Below are positions 36,001-47,480 of a stretch of DNA of 64,000 bases, one piece after another. Every line of letters begins with the position of its first letter. Positions within the stretch are counted from its first letter, which is position 1. The notes beneath the pieces are model-generated. The model worked only from the letters and a program-made list of their open reading frames with translations. It made no database searches and was not told where the DNA came from. Source of the stretch: Streptomyces alboniger. Its GTDB lineage: Bacteria > Actinomycetota > Actinomycetes > Streptomycetales > Streptomycetaceae. Both the position numbers and the translations under genes were made by a program. The stretch spans positions 7,254,001-7,318,000 of the forward strand of contig NZ_CP023695.1 in the NCBI RefSeq assembly GCF_008704395.1, in the 5' to 3' direction.

Positions 36001-38174
36001 CCAGCGAGGGCGAACTGGTCTTCGCGGGGCGTGCCGACGACCAGATGAAGGTCCGCGGCCACCGGATCGAGCCCGGCGAGATCGAGTCCGCCCTGTCCGG
36101 CTGCCCGGGGGTTCGCGAGGCCGTGGTGACGATCCGCGAGGACCGCCCGGGCGAGCGCCGACTGATCGGTTATGTGGCCGCTGACCCGCGGGCGGTGGAC
36201 GGGCGGACCGTACGCGCGCACGCCGCGAACCTGCTGCCGGACCACATGGTGCCGACGGCGGTCCTGGTCCTGGACACCCTGCCGCTGACCGCCAACGGCA
36301 AACTGGACCGGGCCGCGCTCCCCGCGCCCGACTTCGCCGAGCGCGTCCTCGGCCGGGAGCCGCGCACGGAGACCGAGCGTGTCCTGTGCGATCTGTTCGC
36401 CGAGATGCTGGGGCTCGAACGGGTCGGCGCCGACGACGGCTTCTTCGAGCTGGGCGGCGACTCGATCAGCTCCCTGCAACTGGTGTCCCGGGCGCGCCGG
36501 GCGGGACTCGTCATGACGCCCCGGCACGTGTTCGAGGAGAAGACGCCCGAGCGCCTCGCCGCCGTCGTCGAGGCGGTGGGCGCGGCGGAACGCGCCGTCA
36601 CCGACATCGGCGTCGGAGAGGTCCCCTGGACACCGGTGATGCGGGCGTTCGGCGGGCGCGCGGCCGGCGCCCGCTTCGCCCAGTGGATGACCGTCGGCGC
36701 ACCCGCCGGGCTCGGCCTCGACGTGCTGGCGGCCGGTCTCGGAGCCGTGCTGGACGCGCACGACATGCTGCGGGCGCGGACCGTTCCCGGTGAGCCGAAG
36801 CTGATCGTCGGCGAGCGGGGATCGGTGGACGCCGGAAGCCTCGTCGCGCGTGTGGACGCGATGGGCGTGGGAGAACCCGTACCCGAGGCGGACACACCGC
36901 AGGCGGGCGTACCCGAGGCGGACGCACCCGTGGGCGCCGACATGCTGATGGAGGACCCCGGCACGCTGGACGAGGTGGCGGGACGGGCGGCCCACGAGGC
37001 GGCACGCCGCCTCGACCCGGCGCACGGTGTCATGGCGCAGGCCGTGTGGGTGGACGCCGGGCCCGGACGAACGGGCCGCCTCGTGCTGGTCGTCCACCAC
37101 TTGGTGGTGGACGGAGTGTCCTGGCGGGTGCTGCTCCCGGACCTCAGGGCGGCGTGCGAGGCGGCGGCCGCCGGGCGCGAACCGGCGCTCGACCCGGTCG
37201 GTACGTCGTTCCGGCGCTGGGCGCACCTGCTGACCGCGCAGGCCCGCGACGACCGGCGGATCGCCGAGCTGGCCGACTGGACCGCGTTGCTCGGAGACCC
37301 TCAACCGCCGCTGGGCAAACGTGCGTTGGATCCGGGGCAGGACACCGCGATGACCCTGCGCCGACGCTCGTGGACCCTGCCTTCGGAGCAGGCGGCCACC
37401 CTGGTGGGCCGCACTCCGGGAGCCTTCCACTGCGGCGTGCGCGAGGTGCTCCTCGCGACCTTGGCTGGAGCGGTCGCGCACTGGCGGCCCGGGACCGCCG
37501 ACGGGCTCCTGGTGGACGTCGAGGGTCACGGCCGCGAGCCGCTGGAGGGCGCGGACCTGTCCCGTACCGTCGGCTGGTTCACCAGCGTGCACCCGGTCCG
37601 CCTGGCGGTGACCGGCGCCGACCTGGACGACGCTATGGCCGGCGGGCCCTCGGCGGGTACGTTGGTGAAGGCCGTGAAGGAGCAGGTCCGGGCGGTGCCC
37701 GGCGACGGCCTCGGCTACGAACTGCTCCGCAGGCTCAACCCCGACACGGGCCCGGTCCTCGCGGCCGCGCCGACCGCGCAGATCGGCTTCAACTACCTCG
37801 GCCGGTTCGCCGCCGGGGCGGCGGGCACCGTCGACGACTGGCAGCAGGCCGGGGCCGCGGCGATCGGCGGCTCCACCGAACCGGACCTGCCGGCGATGCA
37901 CGTGGCCGAGGGCCTCGCGGTAGTCACGGACACCCCGGAAGGGCCCGAACTGACCGTGACGCTCAGCTGGCCGCGACGGCTCCTGGACGAGACCGACGTG
38001 GAGCGCCTCGGCCGGGCCTGGGTAGCGATGCTCGACGGTCTCGCCGCGCACACCGACGAGCCGACGGCGGGCGGTCACACCCCTTCCGACTTCCACCTCC
38101 TCGACCTCGAACAGGACGAGGTCGACCAGTTCGAAGCGATAGCAGCCGACCTTGAGGAGGGCCTGTCCCGGTGA
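26895..38174 (+). CDS. NRPS subunit 1: C-A-T, C-A-T, C-A-T-E (modules 1-3)
   Basis: This 3759-residue multimodular synthetase starts the peptide. The first C domain (1-450) resembles starter/EntF-like C domains, but its HHxxxDG core reads DHLLMDV (Asp142-His143, Val148). Carrier-domain serines that take phosphopantetheine are Ser1016, Ser2089 and Ser3190. C2 and C3 are of the L-donor type (SFAQQRMWF; His-His at 1205-1206 and 2280-2281). The only epimerase is at the end (HHLVVDG at 3401-3402 onward). Each A domain has the YTSGSTG core and the C-terminal NGKLDRAAL lysine. ATG 26895 sits very close to GAGGGGG; ATG 26898 is equally possible. The stop overlaps the next gene by 4 bp. No loading acyl-ligase or ACP is seen, so the N-cap is unknown. 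Confidence 0.93.
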   Translation: MMNGTAGRTLPLFDSQEGIWLAQRVEGSRRMYGVGQYVRIAGPVDAQVFDRALRHVVGETEILQVRFVEDGDKVSQVLAPEHLRFPLLESVDLSAEDDPETAADEWMRAELNQETDPDYARPFSYALFRLAPDRYIWFQRYDHLLMDVFGCSLVARRLADVYTAMLSGRSPRPAGHASLGDLLEQEAAYRASERYAEDRQYWLDRFADRPDLVNVPGHGSAARSEGEREALRETGHLAPSAVAALCAAADRAEVSWPRLVVAAFAAFTGRMTGSDEAVLSLPVSGRGLPAPDRASDDARRTPCTMANLLPLRLPVAPGATLLDLARDAGREIGGLLTHQGFRGERLRRELNWPAGDRWHFGPSVNVMPTAGESLWFGAHQGVVRDLSNRRVEDFGVLVSGWSEGEGMRVTFEANPALYDRDWLRAAHRSFLTFLESAVGDPSLPVGRVEAMDGAGRDAVVRAWNATGRPVAADSVPALLARQLGWSMDAVAIVDGDHTLTHGELDAAAGRLASYLAGVGVRRGDRVAVVMERSAELIVALLAVWRAGAAFVPVDVEYPAERVAFLLADSEPAAVVCTEAFRGAIPVGAGVEPVVLDEPRVRAAVAACRIDGPAVPVGGQDLAYVMYTSGSTGVPKGVAVPHAGVAALVAPDAGWPVGADDAVLMHAPHAFDVSLFEVWVPLVAGGRVVIAGPGVVDAGRIRAAVAEGVSALHVTAGMFRVLAEESPECFAGLDEVLTGGDVVPAGAVARVREACPEVVVRHLYGPTEITLCATWHELPAGAAGGQVLPIGRPLGNRQVYVLDAALRPVPAGVVGELYVAGEGLARGYQRRPGLTAERFVACPFGDGGRMYRTGDLVRWTPEGELTFTGRADEQVKVRGFRVEPGEVELVLAGHASVAQAVVVARQDSGPGGDKRLIGYVVPDGGHDADPRLLREHVARALPEYMVPAAVLLLDELPLTVNGKLDRAALPSPGFLGAGGGRGPATPVEDVLCGLFGEVLGLGRVDADVSFFELGGDSLLGMRLVARLRAVLDVELGIGALFGAPSVAELARLVDEEGNGLAGEGRVALCRRSRPDVVPLSFAQQRMWFLNRMADSVPGASAAYNLPLTLRISGALDVAALEAALGDVADRHESLRTVYPDTAAIPYQRVLTSARPSLTITPIGEERLTEVLAQQLSEGFDLRVDVPWRVWLLVVGPGEFVLSVVAHHVAVDGWSMGVLARDLEVAYAARCEGGVPGWGPLPVQYVDYALWQREVLGGLDDPASVISGQLAFWRDVLEGVPQELVLPVDRVRPVVPSFEGRLVPVAAGARTHARLVEVAGRGRATMFMVVHAAVGVLLARLGAGEDVPLGTPVAGRGDAALEELAGFFVNTLVLRTDLSGDPTFAELVERVRATDLAAYAHQDVPFERLVEELNPSRSVSRNPLFQVMLALPNLPDPEWKLRGTRVCPLPMVAPAARFDLAVTLAERRDERGAPAGLDGDVLLAADLFDEDTAWKLADRLVRVLEQVAADPDIRLSEVDVLTADERAQVVERWNDTAVAAPDALVPERFQLRAGLSPDVMAVRCGQDVVSYRELEARANQLARYLTGRGVGREARVGLCLPRGVDMVVAELAVWKAGGAFVPLDPEYPADRLAFMVADSGARVVLGTAATLADVPVAAKVVLLDEARTVAELAAEPAAPLATTVLPGQLAYVIYTSGSTGRPKGVAVAHDGVANLAAAMRPVLGVSEGVAVLQFASFSFDAAVLDVAVTLAAGGTLAIASSRERAEPAALARMIDAAGVSTASVVPSLLSVLDPADVPGVRNWVLGAELLTAGLASRWTPQARVWNTYGPTEATVMATVGPVDAGIGAGDEPPPIGRPLANMRTYVLDASLHPVPPGVVGEVYIAGPGVARGYVGRPGLTAERFVACPFAAADGIGADGPGAGGRMYRTGDLARWTADGQLLFAGRADDQVKVRGFRVELGEVEAALAAQPGVRQAVAVVREDRPGDRRLVAYLVPEERHDIDPRQIRDQVASRLPEFMVPAALLVVDVLPLTVNGKLDRAALPAPDFTPRASGREPRTQTEEILCGLFGEVLGLEWVGAEDGFFELGGDSLLAMRLISRVRAVLEIEVGIGELFGAPTVAGLARLVDAGGSAPAGEGRVALCRRSRPDVVPLSFAQQRMWFLNRMEESVPGASAAYNLPLTLRISGALDVAALEAALGDVADRHESLRTVFPDLDGVPHQRILRGREGHPPFTIVQSDEHLVAEALAEELGGGFDLRVDVPWRVWLLVVGPGEFVLSVVAHHVAVDGWSMGVLARDLEVAYAARCEGGVPGWGPLPVQYVDYALWQREVLGGLDDPASVISGQLAFWRDVLEGVPQELVLPVDRVRPVVPSFEGRLVPVAAGARTHARLVEVAGRGRATMFMVVHAAVGVLLARLGAGEDVPLGTPVAGRGDAALEELAGFFVNTLVLRTDLSGDPTFAELLERVRATDLAAYAHQDVPFERLVEELNPSRSLSRTPLFQVMLALQNVPEATWDLPGARVSPAPPPPRLAARFDLAVSMVERRDTSGAPAGLDGEILYATDLFDEDTARKLADRLVRVLEQVAADPDIRLSEVDVLTADERAQVVERWNDTAVPVPPATVVDLFEERAARSPHAVAVESGEHGENALTYRELAAEAARLARYLTGAGVGPECRVAVVAERSVELVVALVAVAMAGGVFVPVDPEYPADRVTHLLEDSDPAVVLCTKATRGAIPAEAAIPAESAVPTETAVPAETARHSNTAERTGSAPRIVVLDDPTVVQDVASYPATPLRPTERQASLAGDNAAYVIYTSGSTGTPKGVAVSHHGLRNVVEDNLRRYALDEDSRVLQLVSPSFDVSMADIWPTLCAGARLVLAPSKLDASGDELTRLMRARRVTHLATTPTYLLHMEAEDVPELRLLIIGGEPMPPEARRRWQRGRAMYNQYGVTEATIISTVSAVQRERDGTAPIGGPIANTRVYALDTSLRPVPVGVPGELYVAGAGLARGYLGRSGLSAERFVASPFGAGERMYRTGDVVRWTSEGELVFAGRADDQMKVRGHRIEPGEIESALSGCPGVREAVVTIREDRPGERRLIGYVAADPRAVDGRTVRAHAANLLPDHMVPTAVLVLDTLPLTANGKLDRAALPAPDFAERVLGREPRTETERVLCDLFAEMLGLERVGADDGFFELGGDSISSLQLVSRARRAGLVMTPRHVFEEKTPERLAAVVEAVGAAERAVTDIGVGEVPWTPVMRAFGGRAAGARFAQWMTVGAPAGLGLDVLAAGLGAVLDAHDMLRARTVPGEPKLIVGERGSVDAGSLVARVDAMGVGEPVPEADTPQAGVPEADAPVGADMLMEDPGTLDEVAGRAAHEAARRLDPAHGVMAQAVWVDAGPGRTGRLVLVVHHLVVDGVSWRVLLPDLRAACEAAAAGREPALDPVGTSFRRWAHLLTAQARDDRRIAELADWTALLGDPQPPLGKRALDPGQDTAMTLRRRSWTLPSEQAATLVGRTPGAFHCGVREVLLATLAGAVAHWRPGTADGLLVDVEGHGREPLEGADLSRTVGWFTSVHPVRLAVTGADLDDAMAGGPSAGTLVKAVKEQVRAVPGDGLGYELLRRLNPDTGPVLAAAPTAQIGFNYLGRFAAGAAGTVDDWQQAGAAAIGGSTEPDLPAMHVAEGLAVVTDTPEGPELTVTLSWPRRLLDETDVERLGRAWVAMLDGLAAHTDEPTAGGHTPSDFHLLDLEQDEVDQFEAIAADLEEGLSR
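30076..33300 (+). other. Module 2 (C2-A2-T2), substrate unassigned
   Basis: C2 is of the L-donor type with an intact HHVAVDG. The A2 code is D-A-L-S-V-G-T-V-M-K, which I cannot match to a known substrate. The same class recurs in modules 8 and 9. No epimerase. Because the dpg genes must feed some module and none shows the glycopeptide Dpg code DPYHGGTLCK, this class is a candidate for Dpg by elimination only. Confidence 0.6.
30424..31120 (+). repeat. C2 half of a near-identical condensation-domain duplication
   Basis: About 700 bp match 33649-34345 at a constant offset of 3225 bp with no gaps and only a handful of base changes that I can see. Both copies have a distinct codon style (many GTG/GGT/TTG codons) unlike the C-ending codons around them. 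Confidence 0.9.
33649..34345 (+). repeat. C3 half of a near-identical condensation-domain duplication
   Basis: Partner of 30424-31120. It covers the end of the N-terminal lobe, the HHVAVDG motif and most of the C-terminal lobe of the C domain. Confidence 0.9.
35082..35153 (+). repeat. Four in-frame 18-bp tandem repeats in A3
   Basis: Units read [24 protein letters not shown]. They lie in a surface loop of the A3 domain just before the core A3 motif and make that loop about 25 residues longer than in the sister domains. Confidence 0.92.
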
Positions 38175-41100
38175 AGTCATCAGCCGCCGCGCAGCGTTCG
38201 GCGAGTTCGTCCCACGGCTCCGCCCTGGCGGGAGTGTGGCCGCTGTCCCCGCTCCAGGAGGGCCTGCTGTTCCACGCCGACTTCGACGACCGGGGCCCCG
38301 ACGTCTACGCCGTGCAGTTCACCCTGGACATCGAAGGCCCCCTGGACGCCCGCAGGTTTCGGACCTCATGGGAAGCGCTCCTCGACCGGCACGCGGCGCT
38401 CCGCGCGAGCTTCCACCGCAGGAAGTCGGGCGAGGCGGTCCAACTCATCACCCGGCATGTGTCGTTGCCCTGGCGCGAGGCCGACCTGTCCACGCGCCCC
38501 GCGGCCGACCCCCCGGCCCGGGCCGAGGCGCTGGCCGCACGGGAACGGGCGGAACGACTGGACCTGGCGGTCCCGCCACTGCTCCGGCTGCTGCTGATCC
38601 GGCTCGGCGAGAACCGGCACAGGCTCATCGTGACCTCGCACCACCTCCTGATGGACGGCTGGTCGATGCCCGTCCTGCTGGGTGAGCTGTCCCAGGTCTA
38701 CGCGGCGGGCGGAGACGCGTCCGCGCTCAAGAGGGCGTCCTCGTACGGGGATTACCTGGTCTGGCTCGGCCAACAGGACAAGGAGTCGGCACGGTCGGCG
38801 TGGCGAGCGGAGCTGGCCGGGTCCGACGAGCCGACCCTCGTCGCCCCGGCCGACGCGGGCGGCGCGCCGGTACTGCCCGACGAGCACCTGGTGCGCCTCC
38901 CGGAGGCCACCACCCGGGCCCTGGCGGAGACGGCCCGCGCCCAGGGCCTGACCGTGAACACGATCGTGCAGGGCGCGTGGGCCCTGGTCCTGGCGCGACT
39001 CACCGGGCGTACGGACGTGGTGTTCGGCGCGACCGTGGCGGGCCGCCCCGCGGAACTGCCGGGCGTCGAGTCGATGGTGGGCCTGCTCATCAACACCTTG
39101 CCGGTACGCGTGCCGCTCGACGGCGGTCAGCCGGTCGCCGAGATGCTGGCGTGGCTCCAGGAACGCCAGGCGGCGCTCATGGCGCATCAGCACCTCGGCC
39201 TCTCCGAGATCCAGAAGCTGGCCGGCCCCGGCGCGGTCTTCGACACGCTCGTGGTCTATGAGAACTACCCCACCCCACCCGCCGAGCCGACCGCCCCCGA
39301 CACCCCGGCCTTCACCGTCTCGCCGGGCGAACAGGCGACCAACTACCCACTGACCCTCGGCGTCCTGATGGCCGACCGCCTCCACGTCCGCTTCACCTAC
39401 CGCCCCGACCTGTTCGACCAGCGAGCCGTCCGCGAACTGGGCGAGCGCCTGGTGCGGGTGCTTGAACAGCTGGTGGCGGATCCGGCGGTGTTGGTGGGGC
39501 GGGTGGATGTCGCGGGTGTGGTGGAGCGCGGTTTGGTGGTGGAGGCCTGGAATGCGACGCGGGCGCGGGTGCCGGGTGTGTCGGTGCCGGAACTGTTTGC
39601 CCGTCAGGTGGAGCGCGCTCCGGGTGCGCTAGCGGTGGTCGATGGCGGATGCGCTCTGTCGTATGAGGAGTTGAGCAACGCGGCGGGTCGCCTGGCCGGG
39701 TATTTGGTTGGTCTGGGGGTGGGTCGGGGTGATCGGGTCGCGGTGGTGATGGAGCGGTCGGTCGATCTCCTGGTGGCGCTGCTGGGGGTGTGGCAGGCGG
39801 GAGCCGCCTACGTTCCGGTCGACCCGGAGTACCCGCCCGAGCGGGTGGCGCTGCTGCTCGCGGATTCGGATCCGGCGGCGGTGGTGTGCACCGGAGCGAC
39901 GCGCGAAGTCCTGCCGGAGGGCATGGCGGCCCGGCCGGTGGTCCTGGATGACGCCGAGGTGGCGGCGGCGGTCGCCCGCTGCCGACCCATGGCGACAGGG
40001 AGTCGCGTGGGTGCGGAGGACTTGGCGTATGTGATGTATACGTCCGGGTCGACGGGGGTGCCGAAGGGTGTGGCGGTGCCGCACGGAAGCGTGGCGGGGC
40101 TGGTCGGCGACCGGGGCTGGTCGGTCGACGCGGGTGACGCGGTGTTGATGCACGCGCCGCATGCTTTCGACATCTCGTTGTTCGAGGTGTGGGTGCCGTT
40201 GGTGGCGGGTGGCCGGGTGGTGGTGGCCGGGCGGGGTGCGGTGGATGCGGGGCGGGTGCGGGAGGCGGTGGCCGGGGGCGTGACGCGGTTGCATGTGACG
40301 GCTGGTTTGTTCCGTGTGCTCGCGGAGGAGTCTGCGGAGTGTTTCGCGGGGTTGCGTGAGGTGCTGACCGGTGGGGATGTGGTGCCTGCGGGGTCGGTGG
40401 CGCGGGTGCGTGAGGTGTGTCCCGGGGTCCAGGTTAGGCACTTGTACGGCCCGACCGAGGTCACGTTGTGTGCGACGTGGCATGTGCTGCCGGTGGGTGT
40501 GAGGGGTGGCTCGGTGCTGCCGATCGGCCGGCCGCTGGCGAACCGGCAGGTGTACGTCCTTGACGCGTTCTTGCAGCCGGTCCCGCCAGGAGTGGTGGGC
40601 GAGGTGTACGTGGCGGGCACTGGCCTCGCGCAGGGGTACCTCCACCGGCGGGAGTTGACGGCGGAACGCTTCGTGGCGTGTCCGTTCGGTGAGGGTGGGC
40701 GGCGGATGTACCGGACGGGGGATCTGGTCCGGTGGTCGTCCGGGGGTGAGTTGTTGTTCGTGGGGCGTGCGGACGAGCAGGTGAAGGTCCGTGGGTTCCG
40801 GGTGGAGCTGGGTGAGGTCGAGGCGGTTCTGGCCGGCCACGAGGCGGTGGCGCAGGCCGTGGTGGTGGCCTGTCAGGACGGGCCTGGTGACAAGCGGTTG
40901 ACCGGATACGTGACTGCGGACGGGCCGGGTATCGACGCGCGGGTTCTGCGTACGTACGTGTCTGATCGGCTGCCCGCGTATATGGTTCCTGCGGCGATTG
41001 TGGTCCTGGATGCTCTGCCGCTGACGGTCAACGGCAAGGTGGACCGGGCCGCCCTGCCCGCACCGGACTTCGCAGCCCGGGTGACCGGGCGTGGGCCGCG

Positions 41101-42820
41101 CACCGAGACCGAGCGCACACTGAGCCGACTGTTCGCCGAGGTTCTGGGGCTCGACCGCGTAGGTGTCGAGGACGGCTTCTTCGAACTGGGCGGCGACTCC
41201 ATCAGCTCCATGCAGCTGGTGTCACGTGCTCGCCGCTCCGGACTTGTGGTGACATCCCGGCAGGTGTTCGAGGAGAAGACACCGGAGCGGCTCGCGCAGG
41301 TCGTGTCCGTGGCCGGACAGACGGCCGAGACGGCCGACAGCGGTATGGGGGAGGTGCCCTGGACGCCGGTCATGCGGGCGCTGGGCGAGCGGGCGGCGCA
41401 GCCCGACTTCGCGCAGTGGGTGATCCTCGGTGCCCCGGCCGGACTGGGCCTCGACGTACTGGCGGCCGGTCTCGGAGCCGTGCTGGACGCGCACGACATG
41501 TTGCGGGCCCGCACGGTCCCCGGCGAACCGAAGCTGATCGTCGGCGAGCGGGGATCGGTCGATGCCGGGAGCCTGGTCGCACGGGTCGCTGCGGCAGACC
41601 TCGGTGCGGGCGGCGTGGAGGCCGTCGCGCACGAGGCCGTGGAGCGCCTCGATCCCGCTTCCGGGGTGATGACCCAGGCTGTATGGGTGGACAGCGGCCC
41701 CGGCCGGACCGGGCAACTAGTGCTAGCAGCCCATCACTTGGTGGTTGACGGGGTGTCCTGGCGGATCCTGGTGCCGGACCTGCGAGCCGCGTGCGAGGCG
41801 GCGGTTGCCGGGCGGGTGCCACACCTGGATCCGGTGGGGACCTCGTTCCGCCGCTGGGCGGAGCAGTTGACGGCGGAGGCGACCGGCGAGCGGCGGGCCG
41901 CCGAGCTGGACGGCTGGCTGGCCCTGCTGGGCGAGCACCAACTACCCCTGACAGGTGGAGAGTTAGATGCCGCGCTGGATACCGTACGGACCCTGCGTCG
42001 CCGATCGTGGGCCGTACCCGCGTCCCAAGCGGAGACCCTACTGGCGCACACACCGACCGCGTTCCACTGTGGGGTGGAAGAGGTGCTGCTGGCCGCGCTG
42101 ACAGCAGCGGTCGCGTACTGGCGAGGCGACGGCGACACCGATGTACTGATCGACATCGAGGGGCATGGTCGCAAGTCGCTGGACGATGGCGTGGACCTGT
42201 CGCGTACGGTCGGCTGGTTCACCAGCGCGCACCCGGTGCGGCTGGGCACCGCAGGAGTGGACCTGGCCCAGGTCAGGGTAGGCGGTCCCGCCGCCGGTGC
42301 ACTTCTGAAGGCGGTCAAGGAGCAGGCGCGCGCGGTGCCCGGCGACGGCCTCGGCCACGCCCTCCTGCGTCATCTCAACCCCGAGACCGCCCCCGTCCTG
42401 GCAGCCGCCCCGACCCCGCAGATCAACTTCACCTACATGGGACGGTTCGCCGCCGACACGGCGGAAGGCCGGGGCGGCGGCGCCTGGCAGATGGCCGCGG
42501 GGAACGCGATCGGAGGCTCGGTCGACCCGGAGACCCCGCTGCGGCACCTGCTGGACGTCGGCGCGATGGTCCGGGACGCCCCGGGCGGCCCCGAGCTGAC
42601 CCTCACCGTCAACTGGCCGGCCCGACTGGTCGAGGACGTGGACGCCGAACGGCTCGGGCGGGCCTGGGCGGACATGCTCGGCGGCCTCGCGGCCCACACC
42701 GTGGCCCCGGCATCGGGGGGACACACCCCCTCCGACTTCCCTCTCCTCGACCTCGCCCAGGACGAGGTCGACGAATTCGAGGGATTCGAGGGATTGGACG
42801 AATCCGACCGCCTCGGCTGA
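38171..42820 (+). CDS. NRPS subunit 2: C-A-T-E (module 4), Hpg; contains a TTA codon
   Basis: This 1549-residue single-module synthetase has C4 beginning [13 protein letters not shown], the D-donor type that fits the epimerase at the end of subunit 1; its HHLLMDG is at 157-158 onward. The A4 code is D-I-F-H-L-G-L-L-C-K, the exact Hpg code. T4 carries Ser1010 in LGGDSIS, and E4 has HHLVVDG (1188-1189) and IEGHGRK. The product residue should be D-Hpg. GTG 38171 overlaps the subunit 1 stop (GTGA) behind GAGGAGGG. Leu1265 is encoded by TTA (41963-41965), the rare codon read by the bldA tRNA, which would tie synthesis to development. The C-terminus ends in an acidic helix ([15 protein letters not shown]) of the communication-domain type. 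Confidence 0.93.
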   Translation: MKSSAAAQRSASSSHGSALAGVWPLSPLQEGLLFHADFDDRGPDVYAVQFTLDIEGPLDARRFRTSWEALLDRHAALRASFHRRKSGEAVQLITRHVSLPWREADLSTRPAADPPARAEALAARERAERLDLAVPPLLRLLLIRLGENRHRLIVTSHHLLMDGWSMPVLLGELSQVYAAGGDASALKRASSYGDYLVWLGQQDKESARSAWRAELAGSDEPTLVAPADAGGAPVLPDEHLVRLPEATTRALAETARAQGLTVNTIVQGAWALVLARLTGRTDVVFGATVAGRPAELPGVESMVGLLINTLPVRVPLDGGQPVAEMLAWLQERQAALMAHQHLGLSEIQKLAGPGAVFDTLVVYENYPTPPAEPTAPDTPAFTVSPGEQATNYPLTLGVLMADRLHVRFTYRPDLFDQRAVRELGERLVRVLEQLVADPAVLVGRVDVAGVVERGLVVEAWNATRARVPGVSVPELFARQVERAPGALAVVDGGCALSYEELSNAAGRLAGYLVGLGVGRGDRVAVVMERSVDLLVALLGVWQAGAAYVPVDPEYPPERVALLLADSDPAAVVCTGATREVLPEGMAARPVVLDDAEVAAAVARCRPMATGSRVGAEDLAYVMYTSGSTGVPKGVAVPHGSVAGLVGDRGWSVDAGDAVLMHAPHAFDISLFEVWVPLVAGGRVVVAGRGAVDAGRVREAVAGGVTRLHVTAGLFRVLAEESAECFAGLREVLTGGDVVPAGSVARVREVCPGVQVRHLYGPTEVTLCATWHVLPVGVRGGSVLPIGRPLANRQVYVLDAFLQPVPPGVVGEVYVAGTGLAQGYLHRRELTAERFVACPFGEGGRRMYRTGDLVRWSSGGELLFVGRADEQVKVRGFRVELGEVEAVLAGHEAVAQAVVVACQDGPGDKRLTGYVTADGPGIDARVLRTYVSDRLPAYMVPAAIVVLDALPLTVNGKVDRAALPAPDFAARVTGRGPRTETERTLSRLFAEVLGLDRVGVEDGFFELGGDSISSMQLVSRARRSGLVVTSRQVFEEKTPERLAQVVSVAGQTAETADSGMGEVPWTPVMRALGERAAQPDFAQWVILGAPAGLGLDVLAAGLGAVLDAHDMLRARTVPGEPKLIVGERGSVDAGSLVARVAAADLGAGGVEAVAHEAVERLDPASGVMTQAVWVDSGPGRTGQLVLAAHHLVVDGVSWRILVPDLRAACEAAVAGRVPHLDPVGTSFRRWAEQLTAEATGERRAAELDGWLALLGEHQLPLTGGELDAALDTVRTLRRRSWAVPASQAETLLAHTPTAFHCGVEEVLLAALTAAVAYWRGDGDTDVLIDIEGHGRKSLDDGVDLSRTVGWFTSAHPVRLGTAGVDLAQVRVGGPAAGALLKAVKEQARAVPGDGLGHALLRHLNPETAPVLAAAPTPQINFTYMGRFAADTAEGRGGGAWQMAAGNAIGGSVDPETPLRHLLDVGAMVRDAPGGPELTLTVNWPARLVEDVDAERLGRAWADMLGGLAAHTVAPASGGHTPSDFPLLDLAQDEVDEFEGFEGLDESDRLG
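39445..41213 (+). repeat. A4-T4 half of a 1.77-kb mosaic duplication with A5-T5
   Basis: Matches 44110-45878 at a constant 4665-bp offset without gaps. Long identical stretches (for example around 40000-40080, 40310-40560 and 40670-41210) alternate with short diverged patches, as expected of gene conversion between two Hpg adenylation domains. Confidence 0.88.
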
Positions 42821-42871
42821 CCCGACTTCCGTGACCGACCCGGCATCCCGCCGCTGTGAGGAGACAGAACG

Positions 42872-45800
42872 ATGACCCGATCCCTTGTCGAGGACGTCTG
42901 GCCGCTGTCTCCGTTGCAGGCGGGGCTGCTCTTCCACGCCGCCTTCGACGGCGAGGGTCCGGACGTCTACCAGGGGCAGCGGACGCTGGAGCTGTCCGGA
43001 CCGCTGGACGTCAACCGATTGCACAGGTCGTGGCAGGCGCTCCTGGACCGGCACGGCGCGCTGAGGGCGAGCTTCCGAGGCCGTAAGTCCGGAGAGGCGG
43101 TGCAGGTCATCGCCCGCGAGGCGGTACTGCCATGGCGTACGGAGGACGTCTCGGAACTCGCAGAGGCCGATGCCGCCTCCGAGGCCGACCGGCTGGCCGC
43201 GCGCGAGCGCGCGCGGCGCTTCGACCCGGCGGTCGCACCACTGCTGCGGCTCCTGCTGATCCGGCTCGGCGACGAGAGGCACCGGCTGGTCCTCACCAGC
43301 CACCATGTCGTCATGGACGGCTGGTCCATGGCGGTCCTGTTCAACGAGTTGCCGGCCGTGTACGCGGCGGGCGGCGAGACGCACGGCCTCCCCAGGACGA
43401 CGTCGTACCGCGAATACCTCGCATGGCTGGCCCGCCAGGACAAGGAGTCGGCGCGGAACGCCTGGCGGGCGGAGCTGGCGGGCTCCGACGAGCCGACCCT
43501 CGTCGGCCCGGCCGACCCCGCCCGGACACCCGTCGCACCCGCAAGCCTCGTCACCCGACTGTCCCCAGAACTCACGCACGGCATCGTGCAGTTGGCGCGA
43601 GCCCACGATCTCACGGTGAACACCGTGATCCAGGGCGCGTGGGCGCTGCTCCTGGCACGCCTCGCCGGACGTACGGACGTGGTGTTCGGCGCGACCGTGG
43701 CGGGCCGCCCCGCGGAACTGCCGGGCGTCGAGTCCATGGTGGGCCTCTTCATCAACACCCTGCCCGTACGGGTACGCCTCGACGGCGGTCAGCCGGTGGC
43801 CGAGATGCTGGCGCGGCTCCAGGAACGCCAGGCGGCGCTTATGGCGCATCAGCACCTCGGTCTCTCCGAGATCCAGAAGCTGGCCGGCCCCGGCGCGGTC
43901 TTCGACACGATCGTCGTGTTCGAGAACTACCCCCGCCCTCCCCAAGAAGAGCCCGCCCCCGACGCCTTCACCATGCGTCCGCTCGGCGAGCGGGAGGCAG
44001 CCCACTACCCGCTCACGCTGGTCGTGGCTCCCGAGAGCGACCGGATGGCCGTCAAACTCGACCACCGCCCGGATCTGTTCGACCACACCGCGGCGCAATC
44101 GGTCATCGGGCGCCTGGTGCGGGTGCTCGAACAACTGGTGGCGGATCCGGCGATGTTGGTGGGGCGGGTGGATGTCGCGGGTGTGGTGGAGCGCGCGTTG
44201 GTGGTGGAGGCCTGGAATGCGACGCGGGCGCGGGTGCCGGGTGTGTCGGTGCCGGAACTGTTTGCCCGTCAGGTGGAACGGTCTCCAGGCGCGGAGGCGG
44301 TGATCGATGGCGAACATGCTCTCTCGTACGAGGAGTTGAGCGAGGCAGCTGGGTGCCTGGCCGGGTATTTGGTTGGTCTGGGGGTGGGTCGGGGTGATCG
44401 GGTCGCGGTGGTGATGGAGCGGTCGGTCGATCTCCTGGTGGCGCTGTTGGGGGTGTGGCAGGCGGGAGCCGCCTACGTTCCGGTCGACCCGGAGTACCCG
44501 GCGGAACGCATCACGTACGTGCTGACCGATTCCGCCCCGGCGGCGGTGGTGTGCACCCGGGAGACGCAGGGGCTGCTGCCCGAGGACGTAGACGTCCCGC
44601 CGGTGGTTTTCGATGACGCCGAGGTGGCGGCGGCGGTCGCCCGCTGCCGGCCCATGGCGACAGGAAGTCGCGTGGGTGCGGAGGACTTGGCGTATGTGAT
44701 GTATACGTCCGGGTCGACGGGGGTGCCGAAGGGTGTGGCGGTGCCGCACGGGAGTGTGGCCGCGCTGGCGGGGGACAGTGGGTGGTCGATTGGTGCCGAC
44801 GATGCGGTGTTGATGCATGCGCCGCATGCCTTTGACATCTCGTTGTTCGAGGTGTGGGTGCCGTTGGTGGCGGGTGGCCGGGTGGTGGTGGCCGGGCCGG
44901 GTGCGGTGGATGCGGGGCGGGTGCGGGAGGCGGTGGCGGAGGGTGTCACAGCGCTGCATGTGACGGCTGGTTTGTTCCGTGTGCTCGCGGAGGAGTCTGC
45001 GGAGTGTTTCGCGGGGTTGCGTGAGGTGCTGACCGGTGGGGATGTGGTGCCTGCGGGGTCGGTGGCGCGGGTGCGTGAGGTGTGTCCCGGGGTCCAGGTT
45101 AGGCACTTGTACGGCCCGACCGAGGTCACGTTGTGTGCGACGTGGCATGTGCTGCCGGTGGGTGTGAGGGGTGGCTCGGTGCTGCCGATCGGCCGGCCGC
45201 TGGCGAACCGGCAGGTGTACGTCCTTGACGCGTTCTTGCAGCCGGTCCCACCGGGCGTGGCGGGGGAGTTGTACGTCGCCGCTGCCGGGCTCGCACGTGG
45301 CTACTGCGGGCGCTCGGGCCTGACGGCGGAACGCTTCGTGGCGTGTCCGTTCGGTGAGGGTGGGCGGCGGATGTACCGGACGGGGGATCTGGTCCGGTGG
45401 TCGTCCGGGGGTGAGTTGTTGTTCGTGGGGCGTGCGGACGAGCAGGTGAAGGTCCGTGGGTTCCGGGTGGAGCTGGGTGAGGTCGAGGCGGTTCTGGCCG
45501 GCCACGAGGCGTTGGGGCAGGCCGTGGTGGTGGCCTGTCAGGACGGGCCTGGTGACAAGCGGTTGACCGGATACGTGACTGCGGACGGGCCGGGTATCGA
45601 CGCGCGGGTTCTGCGTACGTACGTGTCTGATCGGCTGCCCGCGTATATGGTTCCTGCGGCGATTGTGGTCCTGGATGCTCTGCCGCTGACGGTCAACGGC
45701 AAGGTGGACCGGGCCGCCCTGCCCGCACCGGACTTCGCAGCCCGGGTGACCGGGCGTGGGCCGCGCACCGAGACCGAGCGCACACTGAGCCGACTGTTCG

Positions 45801-47480
45801 CCGAGGTTCTGGGGCTCGACCGCGTAGGTGTCGAGGACGGCTTCTTCGAACTGGGCGGCGACTCCATCAGCTCCATGCAACTCGCCTCCCGGGCACGCCG
45901 TTCCGGGCTTGTCGTGACGCCTCGGCAGGTGTTCGAGGAGAAGACACCCGAGCGGCTCGCCACGGTGGCGGAGACACTGGAGGAAGCCGCTGGGAAGGCG
46001 GCCGCCACGCACGACGTGGGCGTCGGCGAGGCGCCCTGGACGCCGGTCATGCGGGCGCTGGGCGAGCGGGCGGCGCAGCCCGACTTCGCGCAGTGGGTGA
46101 TCCTCGGTGCCCCGGCCGGGCTGGGCCTCGACGCACTGACCACCGGCCTCGGCGCCCTGCTGGACGCGCATGACATGTTGCGGGCCCGCACGGTCCCCGG
46201 CGAACCGAAGCTGATCGTCGGCGAGCGGGGATCGGTCGATGCAGGGAACCTGGTCGCGTACGTGGACGCCGTGCACGCTGCGGACGACGCCCTGGACAGG
46301 ATCGCGGAACAGGCAGCACGGAAGGCCGTGCAGCGCCTCGATCCGGCCGCCGGGGTGATGACCCAGGCGGTGTGGGTGGACGCCGGACCGGGACGAGTCG
46401 GCCGACTGGTGTTCGTGGCCCATCACTTGGTGGTCGACGGGGTGGCCTGGCGGATCCTTGTGCCGGACCTGCGCGCCGCCTGCGAGGCGGCCATCGACGG
46501 GCGTGTGCCGCACCTGGACCCGGTGGGGACCTCGTTCCGCCGCTGGGCGGAGCGGCTGGCGGCGGAGGCGACCGGCGAGCGGCGGGTGGCCGAGCTGGAT
46601 GACTGGCTGACGCTTCTCGGCGACAGCCAAACCCCGTTGGGCAGCCGGGCGTTGGACCGCGACATCGACACCGCGCACACCCTGCGACAGCGGACGTGGG
46701 TCGTCCCCCCGGAACAGGCGGCTACGCTCGTGGGCCGCACGCCGAACGCCTATCACTGCGGCATCGATGATGTCCTGCTCGCGGCTCTGGCCGGTGCGGT
46801 CGCGTACTGGCGTGGCGACGGCGACACCGATGTACTGGTCGATGTCGAGGGGCATGGTCGCGAGTCGCTGGATGATGGCGTGGACCTGTCGCGTACGGTC
46901 GGCTGGTTCACCAGCGCGCACCCCGTGCGATTGGGCACCGCAGGAGTGGATCTCGCCCAGGTCAGGGCAGGCGGTCCCGCCGCCGGTGCACTTCTGAAGG
47001 CGGTCAAGGAGCAGGCGCGCGCGGTGCCCGGCGACGGCCTCGGCCACGCCCTCCTGCGTCACCTCAACCCCGAGACAGCCCCCGCCCTCGCAGCCGCCCC
47101 GGCCCCGGAGATCGGCTTCAACTACCTCGGCCGCTTCACCACCGACACCACCACCGGCGCGCCCACCCCTTGGCAACAGGCCGGCACCACCCCCATCGGT
47201 GGCTCCGTCGACCTCGACATGCCCCTCCCGCACACTCTGGAAGCCAACGTCTCCGTCCAAGACACCATCGACGGAACCGCGTTGGAGATCAGGCTGAGCT
47301 GGCCCGGCGAGCTGATGGACAAAGCCGACGCCGAGCGCCTCGGCCTGACCTGGGTCGCGATGCTCGGCGGCCTCGCCGCGCACACCGAGGAACACGGCGC
47401 CGGCGGACACACGCCCTGCGACTTCCCCCTCCTGGACACCCTGACCCAGGCCGGCGTCGAGCGGCTGGAGTCGGCGGTAC
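42872..47480 (+). other. Module 5 (C5-A5-T5-E5), predicted D-Hpg
   Basis: The A5 code is D-I-F-H-L-G-L-L-C-K, identical to module 4. E5 has [10 protein letters not shown] and VEGHGRE. Confidence 0.8.

Larger units (their letters stand above)
33301..38174 (+). other. Module 3 (C3-A3-T3-E3), substrate unassigned, D-configured
   Basis: The A3 code is D-V-A-A-I-G-Q-I-I-K, not recognised; the core reads YGVTE rather than YGPTE. A four-fold 6-residue repeat expands the loop before core A3. T3 has LGGDSIS, as is usual before an epimerase. E3 has intact HHLVVDG and VEGHGRE. Confidence 0.6.

Noticed and set aside
41716..41727. Adjacent restriction-site-like words (ACTAGT, GCTAGC) as a cloning scar
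   Set aside because: The reading frame and E-domain sequence continue unbroken and match sister modules, so it is natural sequence.
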